64,000 nucleotides of DNA from Xanthomonas arboricola pv. juglandis (GCF_001013475.1 NZ_JZEF01000001.1:1237317-1301316); one strand, 5' to 3'; positions 10,171-20,700 are shown, counted from the stretch's first letter. The notes: generated by a model from the sequence alone, not told the origin. Made by a program: numbers and translations.

Positions 10171-10989
10171 TTAAGGCGTGGCGAAGCGGAACAACACCAG
10201 GCTGATCGCCAGTGTGCCCATGCCGGCCACCAAGCCGTAGACCGTCTCGTGGCCCTGCGCGTAGCGCTTGGCCGCCGGCAACAATTCGTCCAGCGCCAGG
10301 AACACCATCACCCCGGAAATCAGGCCGAAGACCGTGCCGAACACCGCTTCGGACAGCACGCTGGACAAGGCCAGATAGCCGATGCCGGCGCCGATCGGCT
10401 CGGCCAGTCCGCTGAGCAGGCTGGCGCCGAATGCGTAGAACTTGTTGCGGGTGGCGAAGTACACCGGCACCGCAATGGCGATGCCCTCTGGAATGTTGTG
10501 GATGGCGATGGCGAACGCGAGCGGCATGCCGACCGCAGGGCTTTCCAGCGTGGCGAAGAAGGTCGCCAGGCCTTCGGGGAAATTGTGCGCGGTGATGGCG
10601 ATGGCGGTCATCAAGCCGACCCGGCGGATGTAGGCACGGTTGTCGTCGCGGAACAGCGGATCGTCGCTGGACAGGCTCTGGTGCGGGTTGGGCACCAGGC
10701 GGTCGATCACCATGATCAGCAGCATGCCGGCCAGAAACGCCAGCGTGCCGAAGGTGAAGCCGAGCTTGTCGTTGTAGGCGTTGGAGAACGAGGCGATCGA
10801 CTTGTTGAGAATCTCCGACAGCGACACGTACACCATCGCGCCGCCGGCGAATGCCAGCCCGAATGCCAGCAGGCGCGGATTTGGCTTCTTGGAGAACACG
10901 ACCATCAGGCTGCCGAGTCCGGTCGCCAGGCCAGCGGCCAGCGTGACCGCAAATGCGGTCCAGACATTGTGGGATGACACTTCGAGCAT
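10171..10989 (-). CDS. zupT: ZIP-family zinc transporter ZupT
   Basis: I chose the ATG at 10989 (MLEVSSHNVWTAFAVTLAAG), giving 272 aa, the usual ZupT length; a 27-codon upstream extension looks unlike coding sequence. About eight hydrophobic helices are visible. The two metal-site motifs typical of ZIP carriers are present, AHNFPEGLATFF and IHNIPEGIAIAVP, in the fourth and fifth helices. The family imports Zn2+ and other divalent metals across the inner membrane. No Zur box was recognised upstream. Confidence 0.9.
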   Translation of the reverse strand: MLEVSSHNVWTAFAVTLAAGLATGLGSLMVVFSKKPNPRLLAFGLAFAGGAMVYVSLSEILNKSIASFSNAYNDKLGFTFGTLAFLAGMLLIMVIDRLVPNPHQSLSSDDPLFRDDNRAYIRRVGLMTAIAITAHNFPEGLATFFATLESPAVGMPLAFAIAIHNIPEGIAIAVPVYFATRNKFYAFGASLLSGLAEPIGAGIGYLALSSVLSEAVFGTVFGLISGVMVFLALDELLPAAKRYAQGHETVYGLVAGMGTLAISLVLFRFATP

Positions 10990-11268
10990 GTGACGCACGA
11001 CCTCGTGGAATAGAACGTACTCGGCGGGGAGCGTGGCGACTGCTGCTGCGCACTCTGCGTATGACCACACTGCGGCTGCAGGATGGCCATGCCTGGATGA
11101 CGAACGCGTGGTGTCTGGCGCGATAACCCTGACGCGTGCACGCCGGCATCAGGCGCGCACCGTGGGTAACTGGAGCTGATGCAGGCGGTTCGCCGTGCTC
11201 AGCCTTGCGTGCTGCGCGCCGGCGCGTTGCTGCGGCGGCGCTTCTGCGCGCCCTACATCAAACGCGGC

Positions 11269-11691
11269 TTAGCCGCCTCGACGCGCACGCTCTTCGATGG
11301 CGAAGCATTCGTCCGGGCGCGGCACCGGCGGCTTGAACGCGACCGGCACCTGGATTGTCTGCGGCACTGCCTGGCCATTGCGCGTGGCGGCCCGGAATTT
11401 CCATTCGCGCACGCGTTTTTGCGCGGCTTCGTCCAGCACCGGCTGACCGCTGCTTTGCGATACCGAGACGTCGGTCGGGGTGCCTTCGACACCGACCACG
11501 ACCCGGAGCACGGAGGTGCCACCGATGCCGGCACAGGCCAGCTGCGGCGAGTATTCCGGCGGCGGGGTCTTCAAGGCGGCCAGTTCGGTCGGTGCCACCG
11601 CCGGTGCGGCGGGCTGCTGCGACGACTTGCCACACCCGCTGATGCCGACGGCAAGGAACAGGCCGGCGAGGGCAGCGCGAGACAGGGTCAT
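11269..11691 (-). CDS. TonB C-terminal-domain lipoprotein (energy-transducer-like)
   Basis: This 140-aa protein starts with a lipoprotein signal ([20 protein letters not shown], lipobox Cys20). After a short Ala/Pro linker it has a TonB-C-like domain: [24 protein letters not shown] and [24 protein letters not shown] canonical TonB would carry an N-terminal inner-membrane helix; here a lipid anchor replaces it, so a role in TonB-dependent transport is uncertain. Its start overlaps the stop of the pterin dehydratase gene by 4 bases (11688-11691), so translation is probably coupled. Confidence 0.8.
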   Translation of the reverse strand: MTLSRAALAGLFLAVGISGCGKSSQQPAAPAVAPTELAALKTPPPEYSPQLACAGIGGTSVLRVVVGVEGTPTDVSVSQSSGQPVLDEAAQKRVREWKFRAATRNGQAVPQTIQVPVAFKPPVPRPDECFAIEERARRGG

Positions 11692-12044
11692 GGGGTGGCT
11701 CCTTGATCGTAAAGCTGGGCGGCCTTGGCCGCGCAGATGAAGTCGTTTTCGCTCAATCCGCCGACGTCGTGGGTGGAATAGCGCACCACCACGCGGTCGT
11801 AATGCACGCCCAGGTCGGGGTGGTGGTCCTCGCGGTGAGCGATCCAGGCCAGCGCGTTGACGAAGGCCAGCGTGCGGTAATAGTCGGCAAAGCGGAATGT
11901 GCGGGTGATTGCCGTGCCCACTTCGGCCAGCTCCCAGCCCGGCACCTGCGGCAGCAGTTCAGCCAGACGCGCTTCGCCGAGCTTGTGGTCGCTGCCCTTG
12001 CGCGGCAGGCAATGGGCCTGTTCCAGGGGAATCAGATCGGTCAT
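11688..12044 (-). CDS. phhB: 4a-hydroxytetrahydrobiopterin dehydratase (pterin carbinolamine dehydratase)
   Basis: The ATG at 12044 ([14 protein letters not shown]) gives 118 aa, the normal family length; the upstream extension is not needed. The active-site signature [10 protein letters not shown], with the catalytic histidines, is followed by the strand [20 protein letters not shown]. The enzyme dehydrates 4a-hydroxy-tetrahydropterin so the cofactor of phenylalanine hydroxylase can be recycled. No phenylalanine hydroxylase gene is in the window. It is divergent from nfuA. Confidence 0.93.
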   Translation of the reverse strand: MTDLIPLEQAHCLPRKGSDHKLGEARLAELLPQVPGWELAEVGTAITRTFRFADYYRTLAFVNALAWIAHREDHHPDLGVHYDRVVVRYSTHDVGGLSENDFICAAKAAQLYDQGATP

Positions 12045-12133
12045 GACAGTCTCGCAGGGGTGGCGGACAGCGCGTTCACTCAGGATCACGGTGTTCCATG
12101 AGCGCAGGCGCATTGAGCGGTAGAATAACCCGC

Positions 12134-12733
12134 ATGATCCAGATATCCGACAAAGCCCAAACCTATTTCCGCAAGCTCATCGAACGCGAGGGCGTGCCCG
12201 GCATGGGCGTGCGCCTGAGCGCGGTGGATGCGGGCACCCCGCGCGCCGACGCCCGGCTGGAGTTCGCCGAACCGGCGGACCTGAGCGGCGACGAATGGGC
12301 GATCGACTGCGACGGCTTCACCTTATATATCGTCGCCGCCAGCGTGCCCTGGGTGGATGGCGCCGAGATCGACTACGTCACCCAGTCCACCGGCAACCAG
12401 CAGCTCACCATCAAGGCACCCAAGATCAAGGGCGAAGCGCCGGCCGAGTCCGCATCGATGGTGGAGCGCGTGCGCTGGGTGGTGGAGAACGAGATCAACC
12501 CGCAGCTGGCGTCGCATGGCGGCCGTGTGGCGGTACAGGAGGTCTCGGCAGAGGGTGTCGTGCTGCTGCGCTTCGGCGGCGGTTGCCACGGCTGCGGCAT
12601 GGCCGATGTGACCTTGAAGCAGGGCATCGAGAAGACCCTGATGGGGCGCGTGCCCGGCGTGATTGCGGTGCGCGACGCGACCGACCACGCCACCGGCGAC
12701 GCGCCGTATATCCCGCGCGACAGCGCGGCCTGA
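12134..12733 (+). CDS. nfuA: Fe-S biogenesis protein NfuA
   Basis: I chose the ATG at 12134 ([16 protein letters not shown]), giving 199 aa, the family length. The N-terminal half is the degenerate A-type carrier domain and the C-terminal half is the Nfu domain with the CHGC cluster-binding cysteines ([20 protein letters not shown]). NfuA carries and delivers [4Fe-4S] clusters to apoproteins, especially under stress. No Shine-Dalgarno sequence is visible; a TAGAAT box lies only about 8 bases before the start, so the mRNA may be nearly leaderless. Confidence 0.95.
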   Translation: MIQISDKAQTYFRKLIEREGVPGMGVRLSAVDAGTPRADARLEFAEPADLSGDEWAIDCDGFTLYIVAASVPWVDGAEIDYVTQSTGNQQLTIKAPKIKGEAPAESASMVERVRWVVENEINPQLASHGGRVAVQEVSAEGVVLLRFGGGCHGCGMADVTLKQGIEKTLMGRVPGVIAVRDATDHATGDAPYIPRDSAA

Positions 12734-12746
12734 TTCCGCGCCACCG

Positions 12747-14555
12747 GTGACCACGGCCGCCGATCTGCTGCAGGCACTGCGCGCGCGCATGCCGGGCAAG
12801 CTCATCCTGGATCGGCGCACCGGCCTGCCTTACGGCTGGGCAAGCTGGATGAGCAGTCGCATCGGGCCGGCGGCTGCGTTCAACGATGACCAGGTGATGG
12901 GCGTGCTGCTGGCACGGCCAGCGCCGCCTGCAGGTGCTGGCATGGCGTTGCTGTTGTCGCCGTTCCAGGCATTTCGCAGCCTGTGGTGGCAGCACTGGGA
13001 GCCGCGGCCGAAAGATCAGCGGCCTCAACACTGGCTGGCGCTAATCGGCAGCCTGTTGATCCACCTTGGCTTCATCGCACTGCTGGTCTGGGTCGTCACG
13101 GTGCGCTGGGCGCCGGATGACAGCAAGACCGGCGACGAATCGCGGGTGCGCATGACCTTCCTCGGCGACGGTGCGGCAGAGCAGGGCGGTGGGCAAGGGC
13201 AGCCCGCTGAGGCTGCGCAGGCCGCCTCGGGCGATGCGGCTTCGGCGTCGCAATCCAGTGAGTCCGCTGCGACCGGCAGGCCGAACGCAGCGAGCGCAGC
13301 GTCAGCTGTGCCTGCGCCTGTCGAGTCCGTCGATCCTCCTTCAAGCGCTGCCCAGGCCCAGGACATTGCGCCGGAACCGGTGGCTGCCGCTGCCAGCGAA
13401 CCGGTGGCGCCAGAGGTACCACGCGTGACCGTGCAGGTGCCGCCGGTCACGATCGAATCGCCGCTGCAGGTCACCGAAACACCGATGGCCACGAACGACT
13501 TTGTCGTGCCGCCACCGCCGACGATCACGGTCGCTCCGCGTCCGGTCGAACCGGCCGCACCGCAGATCGAGGTGCGTCAGCGCGATATCCAGACCGTGAC
13601 CGAGCAGCCGCAGCTGCGCGAATTGCAGCGTCCCGCAGCGACCGTCGCGATGCGCACTGCCAACGCACCGACGGTGCGCGAGCGGGAGATTGTCGTGCCG
13701 GACCGGCCCCAGGTAGCTGCGCCATCGGTGCGCAGCCGCGAGATCACACCGACAGCGCGCATGCCTGACGTGGCCATTCGAACGCCCGAGTTGCCAAGCG
13801 TGCCGGATCCGGCACCCCAGCCGGCACCGGCCGCGCCAGCCCAACCGACGCCGGCGACTCCAGCGCCGACACCCTCGACATCGGTAGCTGCAGCAACCCA
13901 GCCATCTGCGGCTTCCATGCAGCCCAATCAGGCACAGGCGAATCCGGCGCGATCGGCGCAACCTAGCAGCACTACGGCGGCAGCCTCATCCGCAGCCAAG
14001 CCGGCGACCAGCAATGCCGGCCCGGCGCCAGCAGACCGCAGCGGCGGCTGGGATGTCGCGGCCAATGCAGACGACTGGAGCAAATCCGACCGTCGTCGCG
14101 CCGGTGAAACCACAGGCGCCAATGGAACACGCAACGGCATGTTCAACGCAGACGGCAGCGTTCACGTCGCCGCCGGAGCCGGCGATGCCGGCAACGGCGC
14201 CGGTGATCGCGGACCGCCAGGCAGCGAAACCGATACCTGGACCCGCGACCAGATCGCCCAGGGCGGCACCTGGCTCAAACGTCCGCCGTACGGCTACACG
14301 CCGACCTCGCTGGACAAGTACTGGATGCCGAACCAGTCGCTGCTGCAGGAATGGGTCCGGCGCGGCCTGAAGAAGATCGAAATCCCGATCCCGGGCACGA
14401 CCACCAAGATCAGTTGTGTGGTGTCGTTGCTGCAGTTCGGCGGCGGCTGCGGCCTAAGCGACCCGAACCTCAACGATCAACCGGCAACAGCCAGACCGCC
14501 GCCGGATGTGCCGTTCAAGCGGGAGCTGCAGGACGACAGTGGGGCTGTGAGGTAG
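12747..14555 (+). CDS. Membrane-anchored repetitive protein ('transmembrane repetitive protein')
   Basis: A GTG start 13 bases after nfuA gives about 602 aa; the longer frame upstream would overlap nfuA in another frame. Residues about 1-90 are a compact cytoplasmic part (LLQALRARMPGKLILDRR). One transmembrane helix follows (ALIGSLLIHLGFIALLVWVV). Then comes a long Ala/Pro/Gln-rich periplasmic linker of TonB-like composition and a C-terminal domain with DQIAQGGTWLKRPPYGYTP and a Cys pair (ISCVVSLLQFGGGCGLS). The layout recalls TonB or TolA-like spanning proteins, but no known domain is evident. Xanthomonads carry this gene next to nfuA. Function is unknown. Confidence 0.75.
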   Translation: MTTAADLLQALRARMPGKLILDRRTGLPYGWASWMSSRIGPAAAFNDDQVMGVLLARPAPPAGAGMALLLSPFQAFRSLWWQHWEPRPKDQRPQHWLALIGSLLIHLGFIALLVWVVTVRWAPDDSKTGDESRVRMTFLGDGAAEQGGGQGQPAEAAQAASGDAASASQSSESAATGRPNAASAASAVPAPVESVDPPSSAAQAQDIAPEPVAAAASEPVAPEVPRVTVQVPPVTIESPLQVTETPMATNDFVVPPPPTITVAPRPVEPAAPQIEVRQRDIQTVTEQPQLRELQRPAATVAMRTANAPTVREREIVVPDRPQVAAPSVRSREITPTARMPDVAIRTPELPSVPDPAPQPAPAAPAQPTPATPAPTPSTSVAAATQPSAASMQPNQAQANPARSAQPSSTTAAASSAAKPATSNAGPAPADRSGGWDVAANADDWSKSDRRRAGETTGANGTRNGMFNADGSVHVAAGAGDAGNGAGDRGPPGSETDTWTRDQIAQGGTWLKRPPYGYTPTSLDKYWMPNQSLLQEWVRRGLKKIEIPIPGTTTKISCVVSLLQFGGGCGLSDPNLNDQPATARPPPDVPFKRELQDDSGAVR

Positions 14556-14661
14556 TCGGCTGCTAAGCTAGCTCTGACATAATATACATTATGCGAAATT
14601 GCGTATCGGGCGATGCGTGCACGACTACGCTGGATCTGGCTTTGGATCAACCGGGCTCGGT

Positions 14662-14677
14662 AAAGCTGTGACTTTTC
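14662..14677 (+). repeat. 16-bp arm AAAGCTGTGACTTTTC, inverted partner at 45592-45607
   Basis: A perfect 16-bp match in inverted orientation lies at 45592-45607, about 30.9 kb away. It may mark a transposon end (TGT...ACA) or a relic of an IS with multiple internal repeats. Confidence 0.6.
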
Positions 14678-14693
14678 ACCCCACCACCGGGCA

Positions 14694-14730
14694 AGTCACA
14701 GGTCCGGCGTCCAGTTCGGGCAAGTCACAG
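14694..14730 (+). repeat. Two AGTCACAG sites 29 bp apart
   Basis: The sites are at 14694-14701 and 14723-14730, both preceded by GGGCA. The same octamer with the same 29-bp period and orientation occurs at 45596 and 45625. Phased sites like these are typical of transposase-binding arrays at element ends. Confidence 0.6.
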
Positions 14731-15069
14731 GTTTTGCGCCTCCCGTTAGTTTTTTGCCCTAACGCCGCGCTCTGGAATCCCCAGTTTCAACGCTGATTGC
14801 CCCACTGGCAGCCAGCATGTGCCCCAAGTGGCACCAAACCAACCGGTGAAGAGCCGTTCCGAGGATCAAGATTTATGATCAAAGACCGTCAGTCTGAGTC
14901 GACAACTACAGTCCTGCAGGAGTTGCTGGATCGCATTGAGTTTGAGACCGCAGGTTGACACCCTTATCAAGCGAGAATCGCCAGTTGCCCGTCCAGGCGT
15001 TTTTTGCAGGCGAAGGCGCCCGTGGCGCTAGCGCTTCAGGGGATTACCTACGAGGATACGTGCCGTCAC

Positions 15070-15342
15070 TCAAATCCGATGAGGACCTTTGGGGTAGCCG
15101 CGGAACCAGTCCTCCTCGAACTGCGAGGTCAGATACGGCCGCACAAACGCCGATTGGGTGAGGTCCAGCAACCGCTCTTCATGCTGGGCGATGGCTTCCA
15201 CATCACTGAGTGTTGGGTAGTGACGCAACAGCCGGTAGGCTTCCTGGCGCACAGATTTGGGCACGGCTTGGCTGCCGGCGAGTTCCTTAAGAAACGCTCC
15301 GGCTTGAAGCAGGTTGCGAGTGCGCTCGTCAGGCAGGGTCAT
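15070..15342 (-). CDS. BPSL0761 family protein
   Basis: I chose the ATG at 15342 (MTLPDERTRNLLQAGAFLKEL), giving 90 aa. The N-terminal MTLPDERTR and the central VPKSVRQEAYRLLRHYPTLSDVE are the hallmarks of the BPSL0761 family, small helical proteins of unknown function common on islands and plasmids of beta- and gammaproteobacteria. Directly upstream is the palindrome at 15360-15374, which matches one at the XRE regulator locus at 35.5 kb, so that regulator may control this gene. Confidence 0.75.
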   Translation of the reverse strand: MTLPDERTRNLLQAGAFLKELAGSQAVPKSVRQEAYRLLRHYPTLSDVEAIAQHEERLLDLTQSAFVRPYLTSQFEEDWFRGYPKGPHRI

Positions 15343-15359
15343 GTGACTGCTCACCAATG

Positions 15360-15374
15360 CTAAGGAATTCTTAG
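15360..15374. promoter_or_regulatory. Operator-like palindrome CTAAGGAATTCTTAG
   Basis: The arms CTAAG/CTTAG sit about 18 bases upstream of the BPSL0761 start. The sequence differs at two central positions from the palindrome at 35478-35492, upstream of the XRE regulator, so both could be bound by the same repressor. Confidence 0.5.
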
Positions 15375-15489
15375 CGTAACGCTTGACCCTGCTCGCGTTC
15401 CAGCGGCGATTACGCGAATGGCGGGCCGCGTTTGGTCACCGAGCTCTTAGACATGCTCCTAGGTAACACGGCATGGCGCTTGCTGTGCA

Positions 15490-16434
15490 TCACTTAACCG
15501 CCTTACTGCGATCTCGCTTAGACCGTTCGGGTTTTGGGCGCTTAGGTGGACTCCGTCCCACATGTTGCTGCCACGCTGCTTCGAGTGCTGCCGGCAGATC
15601 GTTCAATTTGACGAGTTGCGCCTCAAGTGCATCTGCGCGTGCCTGCTGAATCGTGAGGTCTTGGCGGAGCGCTGAAACATCGCCTTGCGCGTGTTCTAGC
15701 GCTTCCTCAAGTCGGCGCTTATCCAGTGCTGCCTCTCGCTGGCTGGCAGTTAGCTGCTGCTTGGCCTGCTTGGATTCCTGACGCGCATGATCGATCTCCG
15801 CATGTGCCCGGTCTTCAGTGGCGCGCATATGCTGGGTCAAGGTGTCGCGCTCGGCACGCGCTGCATCCTGCAACTCCTGGAGTTGGACCCGTAACATTTC
15901 ATTGGCGCTTTCTGAGCCGAGGGCGCGTAAAACTGAGGCGTCACGCTGCTGGCTAAGTTCGGCCAGCTGACGCTGCAGCTGCTCGACAAAGCGCTCTAAC
16001 TCGGACGTCCGCGCGGCGGCGAGTTGTTCGGCTTGCTGAGCAGCGTGGGTTACGCTTTCTAGTCGGGCAAGCTCGGCCTGCATAACGTGCCGGTCTCGCT
16101 CCAACGTTTCTCGGGCGTCTAAGAGGGATGCACGATCAGAAGCCATTGCTTCATCGGCCTGGGCTCGGGCGTGGTCTAGCGCCGACGTCCACCACTGCCC
16201 TGCCAGGGCCGCGACAGCTTCAGGCACGTTGGCTGTGGTAATCCGGACCTGGCGGTCCGTTGCCAAGCGAGGCCCCAAACCTTGCCACCAAGTCTCCAGC
16301 CAGCGCACGACTGTATTCGGTGACCCTGTACCCAGATAGGCGCGGATACGCTCAACCGTAGGTCGTTCGCCATCTGCAACAAGTGCATCGGCAGCGCCGT
16401 GCACGTCGGATTCGGTGATGCCTCTGGCCATCAA
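15490..16434 (-). CDS. KfrA-like DNA-binding coiled-coil protein
   Basis: This 314-aa protein has an N-terminal KfrA-type DNA-binding domain (ITESDVHGAADALVADGERPTVERIRAYLGTGSPNTVVRWL, described here in parts: ITESDVHGAADAL, then PTVERIRAYLGTGSPNTV) and a long alpha-helical coiled coil from about residue 90 to 290, rich in Gln, Ala, Glu and Arg. It ends in a Lys/Arg-rich tail. KfrA proteins are autoregulated repressors that form filament-like coiled coils and are linked to plasmid maintenance. It is divergent from the integrase, with a palindrome between them. A deleted second copy of its 3' part lies near 45.9-46.1 kb. Confidence 0.75.
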   Translation of the reverse strand: MMARGITESDVHGAADALVADGERPTVERIRAYLGTGSPNTVVRWLETWWQGLGPRLATDRQVRITTANVPEAVAALAGQWWTSALDHARAQADEAMASDRASLLDARETLERDRHVMQAELARLESVTHAAQQAEQLAAARTSELERFVEQLQRQLAELSQQRDASVLRALGSESANEMLRVQLQELQDAARAERDTLTQHMRATEDRAHAEIDHARQESKQAKQQLTASQREAALDKRRLEEALEHAQGDVSALRQDLTIQQARADALEAQLVKLNDLPAALEAAWQQHVGRSPPKRPKPERSKRDRSKAVK

Positions 16435-16479
16435 AAATGTCTCCCGTATTGGCGCCCTGCCCCGCAGTTGACGTAGTCG

Positions 16480-16498
16480 CGATAAGTGATGATTATCG
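16480..16498. promoter_or_regulatory. Palindromic operator between kfrA-like gene and integrase
   Basis: The arms CGATAA and TTATCG are separated by 7 bases, 46 bases upstream of the KfrA-like start and 39 bases upstream of the integrase start. KfrA proteins bind their own promoter, so this is a likely autoregulatory site. A TACTAT box just before the integrase ATG could be its -10. Confidence 0.45.
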
Positions 16499-16536
16499 TG
16501 GCTACAGCTACTTATTCGTAGCGTACATTACATACT

Positions 16537-17622
16537 ATGAATGCTAATTCCACTAGTGCCGCCCTCGTCCAGACCGTCCACCAGCTGGTACTGCCCGAAC
16601 AGCTGGCGCAACAGGCGGCGGATGCGGTGCGCGAGCTGCTGGCCGAAGCAGCGGCCGAGAACACCACCCGCAGCTACACCAGTGCCCTGCGCTACTGGGC
16701 CGGCTGGCATGCGGCGCGCTACGGCATCGAGCTCGCATTACCGGTGCCCGAAGCCACCGTGCTGCAGTTTGTGGTCGACCACGTGCAGCGCCGCTCGACT
16801 GACGGTGAGCTGGCGTGGGAGCTGCCGCCGATCGTGGACCAGGCCTTGGTGGCGGCCGGCCTGAAGGCCAAGCTTGGGCCCTGGACCTTGGCCACCGCGC
16901 GGCATCGGGTCGCCGTGCTGTCCACCGCGCACAGGCTCAAACAGGCGACCAATCCCTGCGAACAGCCAGCGATCCGCACCGTGCTCAGCCGCGCCGCCCG
17001 AGCCGCAGTCAAACGCGGCGAGCGGCCGCGCAAGAAGACCGCGATCACCCTGCCCGAGCTGGAAGCCCTGCTGGCCACCTGCGACGACAGCCTGGAAGGA
17101 ATACGGGATCGCGCCCTACTCTGCTTCGGGTTTGCCAGCGGTGGGCGCCGGCGCAGTGAGATCGCCGCCGCCGACCTGCGCGACCTGCGCCGGATCGGCG
17201 AGGCGGGCTACATCTACCGCCTGGAGCACAGCAAGACCCAGCAGGCCGGCGTCACCGCGAGTTCGACCCCGGACAAGCCGGTGCTCGATCGGGCCGCCCT
17301 CGCGCTGCAGGACTGGCTGGACGCAGCCGGGATCACCGAAGGGGCGATCTTCCGACGGCTGTGGAAGCAGCGCGTCGGCCCTGCCCTGTCCCCCGCTGCG
17401 GTGGGTGAGATCGTGCAAAGGCGGGCCCGCCTGGCCGGGCTGGAGGGGGATTTTGGTGGGCACAGCTTGAGGTCAGGGTTCGTGACCGAGGCCAGCCGCC
17501 AAGGGGTGGCGCTGCCGGCGATCATGCAGCTGACCGAGCACCGGTCGGTGTCGAGTGTTGTGGGGTATTTCCAAACTGGCAGCGCCGCTGCGAACCCCGC
17601 CGCTCGTCTTCTCGAAGACTGA
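16537..17622 (+). CDS. Tyrosine-type site-specific recombinase (integrase)
   Basis: This 361-aa recombinase has an N-terminal core-binding SAM-like domain (about 25-150; AENTTRSYTSALRYWAGW) and a C-terminal catalytic domain. The expected R-H-R-H-Y residues are visible: Arg in GGRRRSEIAAADL, HSLR in GGHSLRSGFVTEA, His in LTEHRSVSSVVGYF, and the Tyr nucleophile in GYFQ. It appears complete and may be active. It sits divergent from the KfrA-like gene, a pairing repeated as a deleted copy at 45.9-46.7 kb. No attachment site was identified. Confidence 0.9.
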   Translation: MNANSTSAALVQTVHQLVLPEQLAQQAADAVRELLAEAAAENTTRSYTSALRYWAGWHAARYGIELALPVPEATVLQFVVDHVQRRSTDGELAWELPPIVDQALVAAGLKAKLGPWTLATARHRVAVLSTAHRLKQATNPCEQPAIRTVLSRAARAAVKRGERPRKKTAITLPELEALLATCDDSLEGIRDRALLCFGFASGGRRRSEIAAADLRDLRRIGEAGYIYRLEHSKTQQAGVTASSTPDKPVLDRAALALQDWLDAAGITEGAIFRRLWKQRVGPALSPAAVGEIVQRRARLAGLEGDFGGHSLRSGFVTEASRQGVALPAIMQLTEHRSVSSVVGYFQTGSAAANPAARLLED

Positions 17623-17751
17623 CTCAATCACGGGCGGAGGATTTCGTCTCATTCCGGCAAGGAGCGGACCTTCTAACGGTTAGCTAATATCGGTTGATGG
17701 CTTCCTTCTACGCTCTCACCCGACCCGAATCTCAAAGAGCTTGTCCGTTAG

Positions 17752-20700
17752 ATGAGATCAACCATGAGGGATGATTTCAACAGGGCCGCCAAGGAACTGC
17801 TGGCGAAGCAGGCCGGCCATCGCTGCGCGCATCCCCATTGCGGGAAGCCAACATCCGGAGCAGACGAGAGTGGTACCGGCGCGATCAATATCGGCGTCGC
17901 AGCGCACATCACCGCCGCGTCTGCCGGAGGCCCCCGGTACGACCCCGCGCTGACCAGTGAACAGCGCAAGGACGCGTCCAACGGGATCTGGCTCTGCCAG
18001 GATCACGCGCATGCGGTCGACGCCGATGACAGCGGCTTCAGCGCGGAAATCCTGCGAATCTGGAAACGGCAGGCAGAAGACCGATCCTTCCATGCGCTGA
18101 TGGCGGGAATGGCCGGTGCCAGCCAGATGCGTGGCCTCCAAATTGATCCCGGCGAGGGCATCGACATCCGGCACCGGTTCAACCTCGCCGTGGATGAGGA
18201 TCTCGTCGCGCTGAAGGCGAGCTTGGTGGCGGCGGCGCGCGAAGATGCCGCCGCTTTCCGCAGGACCCGATACTGGACCGAGCATGCCATCGAACTGAAG
18301 CTGCGCCTGAAGGGCGACGCGGACGCGGATTCGTTTTCCGTGCACGATTTGGCCACCACCACCGAGGCCTTCAACGAGATCGTGATCCTGTCGCCGCCGG
18401 GCACCGGCAAGACCACCACGTTGCTGCAGCTCGCCGAAGCGATCATCAATAAGCGCGGCGCGGTGGCCAGCTTTCTCCCGCTGGATGACTGGTCGGCCCA
18501 GTCCCACTCGCTGTTCGAGAGCATCCTCGAACGCCAGGCGTTCCGTCCGTATCGCCAGGAACATCTTCGGCTTCTTGCCCATACTGGCGAACTCACCCTC
18601 GTGCTGGATGGCTGGAACCAGCTCGACGGCGCATCCCGTAGACGAGCACGCAACGAACTCGAGGGTTTGCGTCGCGACTACCCGAAACTGGGCATCGTCA
18701 TCAGTTCGAGGAATCTGAGTGTTGCCGTCCCCTTCGCCACCACGGTAGTGGCGATCGAACCGCTCGACCATGCACAACAACGCCAGGTCGCCAGCGAGAT
18801 GCGCGGGGCCGACGGGGAGACGCTGTTGGAAGAAGCACGCGCAATCCCGGGACTCAGGGAACTGGTGTCCGTGCCCTTGTTCCTCAACGCGATCCTGCGT
18901 CTGTCGCCCGGAAGCCGCTTGCCCACGACGAAGGAAGGCGTGCTTGCCGCCTTCGTCGAGCAGCACAATCAGGTCGCCAATCGCAGCGAAGCCTTGCGTG
19001 ACGCAACCCTCGGCCACGAGCAACAGATCCTCGCCGACCTTGCCGCCGCGGCCACCCGCACCGCCAACACGTCCCTGCCCGACGGCAACGCCAGGGCCTC
19101 GGTGCAGGCCACCCAGCGCCGCCTTGCGGACGAGGGCCAGATCTCCGCGTATTCGGCGCCCCAGCCCATGACGGTGCTGGACGCGCTGATCGCCGAACAC
19201 TTGCTGGTTCGATCCTCGGGCACCCCGGCGGGATACAGCTTCCAGCACCAGCAGTTCCAGGAATGGTACGCTTCCTTCGCGGTGGAGCACGCCATGCGAA
19301 ACATGGCTGCGGGCGACGCCACCGCGGCCGAACAACTCGCCATCGCGTTCCTCGACGTCCGTCCATGGGAGGAATCGATCCTGTTCGCCTGTGAACGCAT
19401 GGCATCGGGCACCAGCGCCGATTTGGATGCGATAGCCAAGACGATCGTCCGTTGCCTGTCGATCGACCCCATGCTCGCAGCCGAGATCATTTTCCGCGCA
19501 CCCGCGGCATGGGGCCGGGTCGAACACGAAGTGACCGGGTTCCTCCGACGCTGGCACCAGCCGGACAAGGTCGATCGCGCCATTGGATTCATCGTCAACA
19601 GCGGCCGGCCGGAATTCGCAGAACTTTTGTGGCCGTTGCTCGCCGATTCCGAACACAGGCATCATCTGGACGTCCTGCGTGCGGGACGCCGGTTTCCTCC
19701 CTCGCTGTTGCCTGACATGGAGACCCGGCTGGCGACGCTCGAAGAGTCGACCCGCGCCGAAGTACTCGGCGAGATGGTCAGCCATGGCGGCATGGAAGGT
19801 GCGCTGTTCGCGGCATCGGTGGCACAGACCGATTCAAGCGTGCGTTTAAAGAAAGAAGTCGTGGAATCCCTGTACTGGTGCGGGGCGGATCAGCAAGCCG
19901 CCCGGGTGCTGCAAGACGCGCCTCTGGAGCTGTGGCAGGAGTTGGCCTCAGGACATCCCCTTACCGGGATCCACAACACTGCAGTGACCACCCGAATGGC
20001 CGCCGAACGTCGAGCCGCGTTCGAAAGCATGCAGAATCCGGGACACAAGCTGCACTTCGTGTTGAATGGCGACGTCGACGGCATCGAAACTGAGCAAGAG
20101 GTCTTCACGTTGCTGGCTGATCCTGCGCTGGAGGTCCGCGCCAGTGCTGCGGACCACGCCTTGTATCAGGCACACGAACGATATCCGTCGATCGTCGCCT
20201 CCGCCTTGGTGCGGAGAATCGAACAGGGTCTCGAGATCCCGTTCCGGGCCAACCTGCTCGTGCAGGAACAGCATATCGTCACCGACGAGGATCCGATCCG
20301 CAGCATGGTCAACAATGCGGCCCTGGACGAGAAAATCAGGACCAATGCCGCCAGCATCGCCGGTCCGGTTTCGATCGGTCGACTGATCGACGCACAACTG
20401 GAGTTGGACGCGCCGGCTGCAAGCGATCCAGCTGCGAGGAGACCTCTGGCAGAGCAACAGCGCTTCCTGGGAGGTCTTGTCATCACCGCCCCCTACAGCT
20501 CCTTGGTTGCCGCGGTGCTGGCGCGGGCCGATACCACCGACCCGCGACGAATCGCCCTGTTCGCCGAACTGCTGGCCTCCCATCGCGGACAGGACTCCGC
20601 CATTCGCCCGCCTGCGATTCTCGAAGAGGAGCAGAAGACGCAACTCGTGGACACGTTGTTGCGCTGGGTGCCGACCATGGTGGATACCTCCGATTCCACC

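Larger units (their letters stand above)
14556..15069. other. Non-coding boundary region between core genome and accessory DNA
   Basis: No gene is supported here. It holds AT-rich sequence just after the last core gene (ATAATATACATTATG near 14580), then the phased AGTCACAG repeats. The sequence character changes here from core to accessory. No tRNA or obvious attachment core was found. Confidence 0.5.

Noticed and set aside
17758..19785. Long minus-strand frame opposite the HNH-NACHT gene
   Set aside because: It mirrors the GC-rich coding strand. The plus strand carries the NTPase motifs and the full-length frame.
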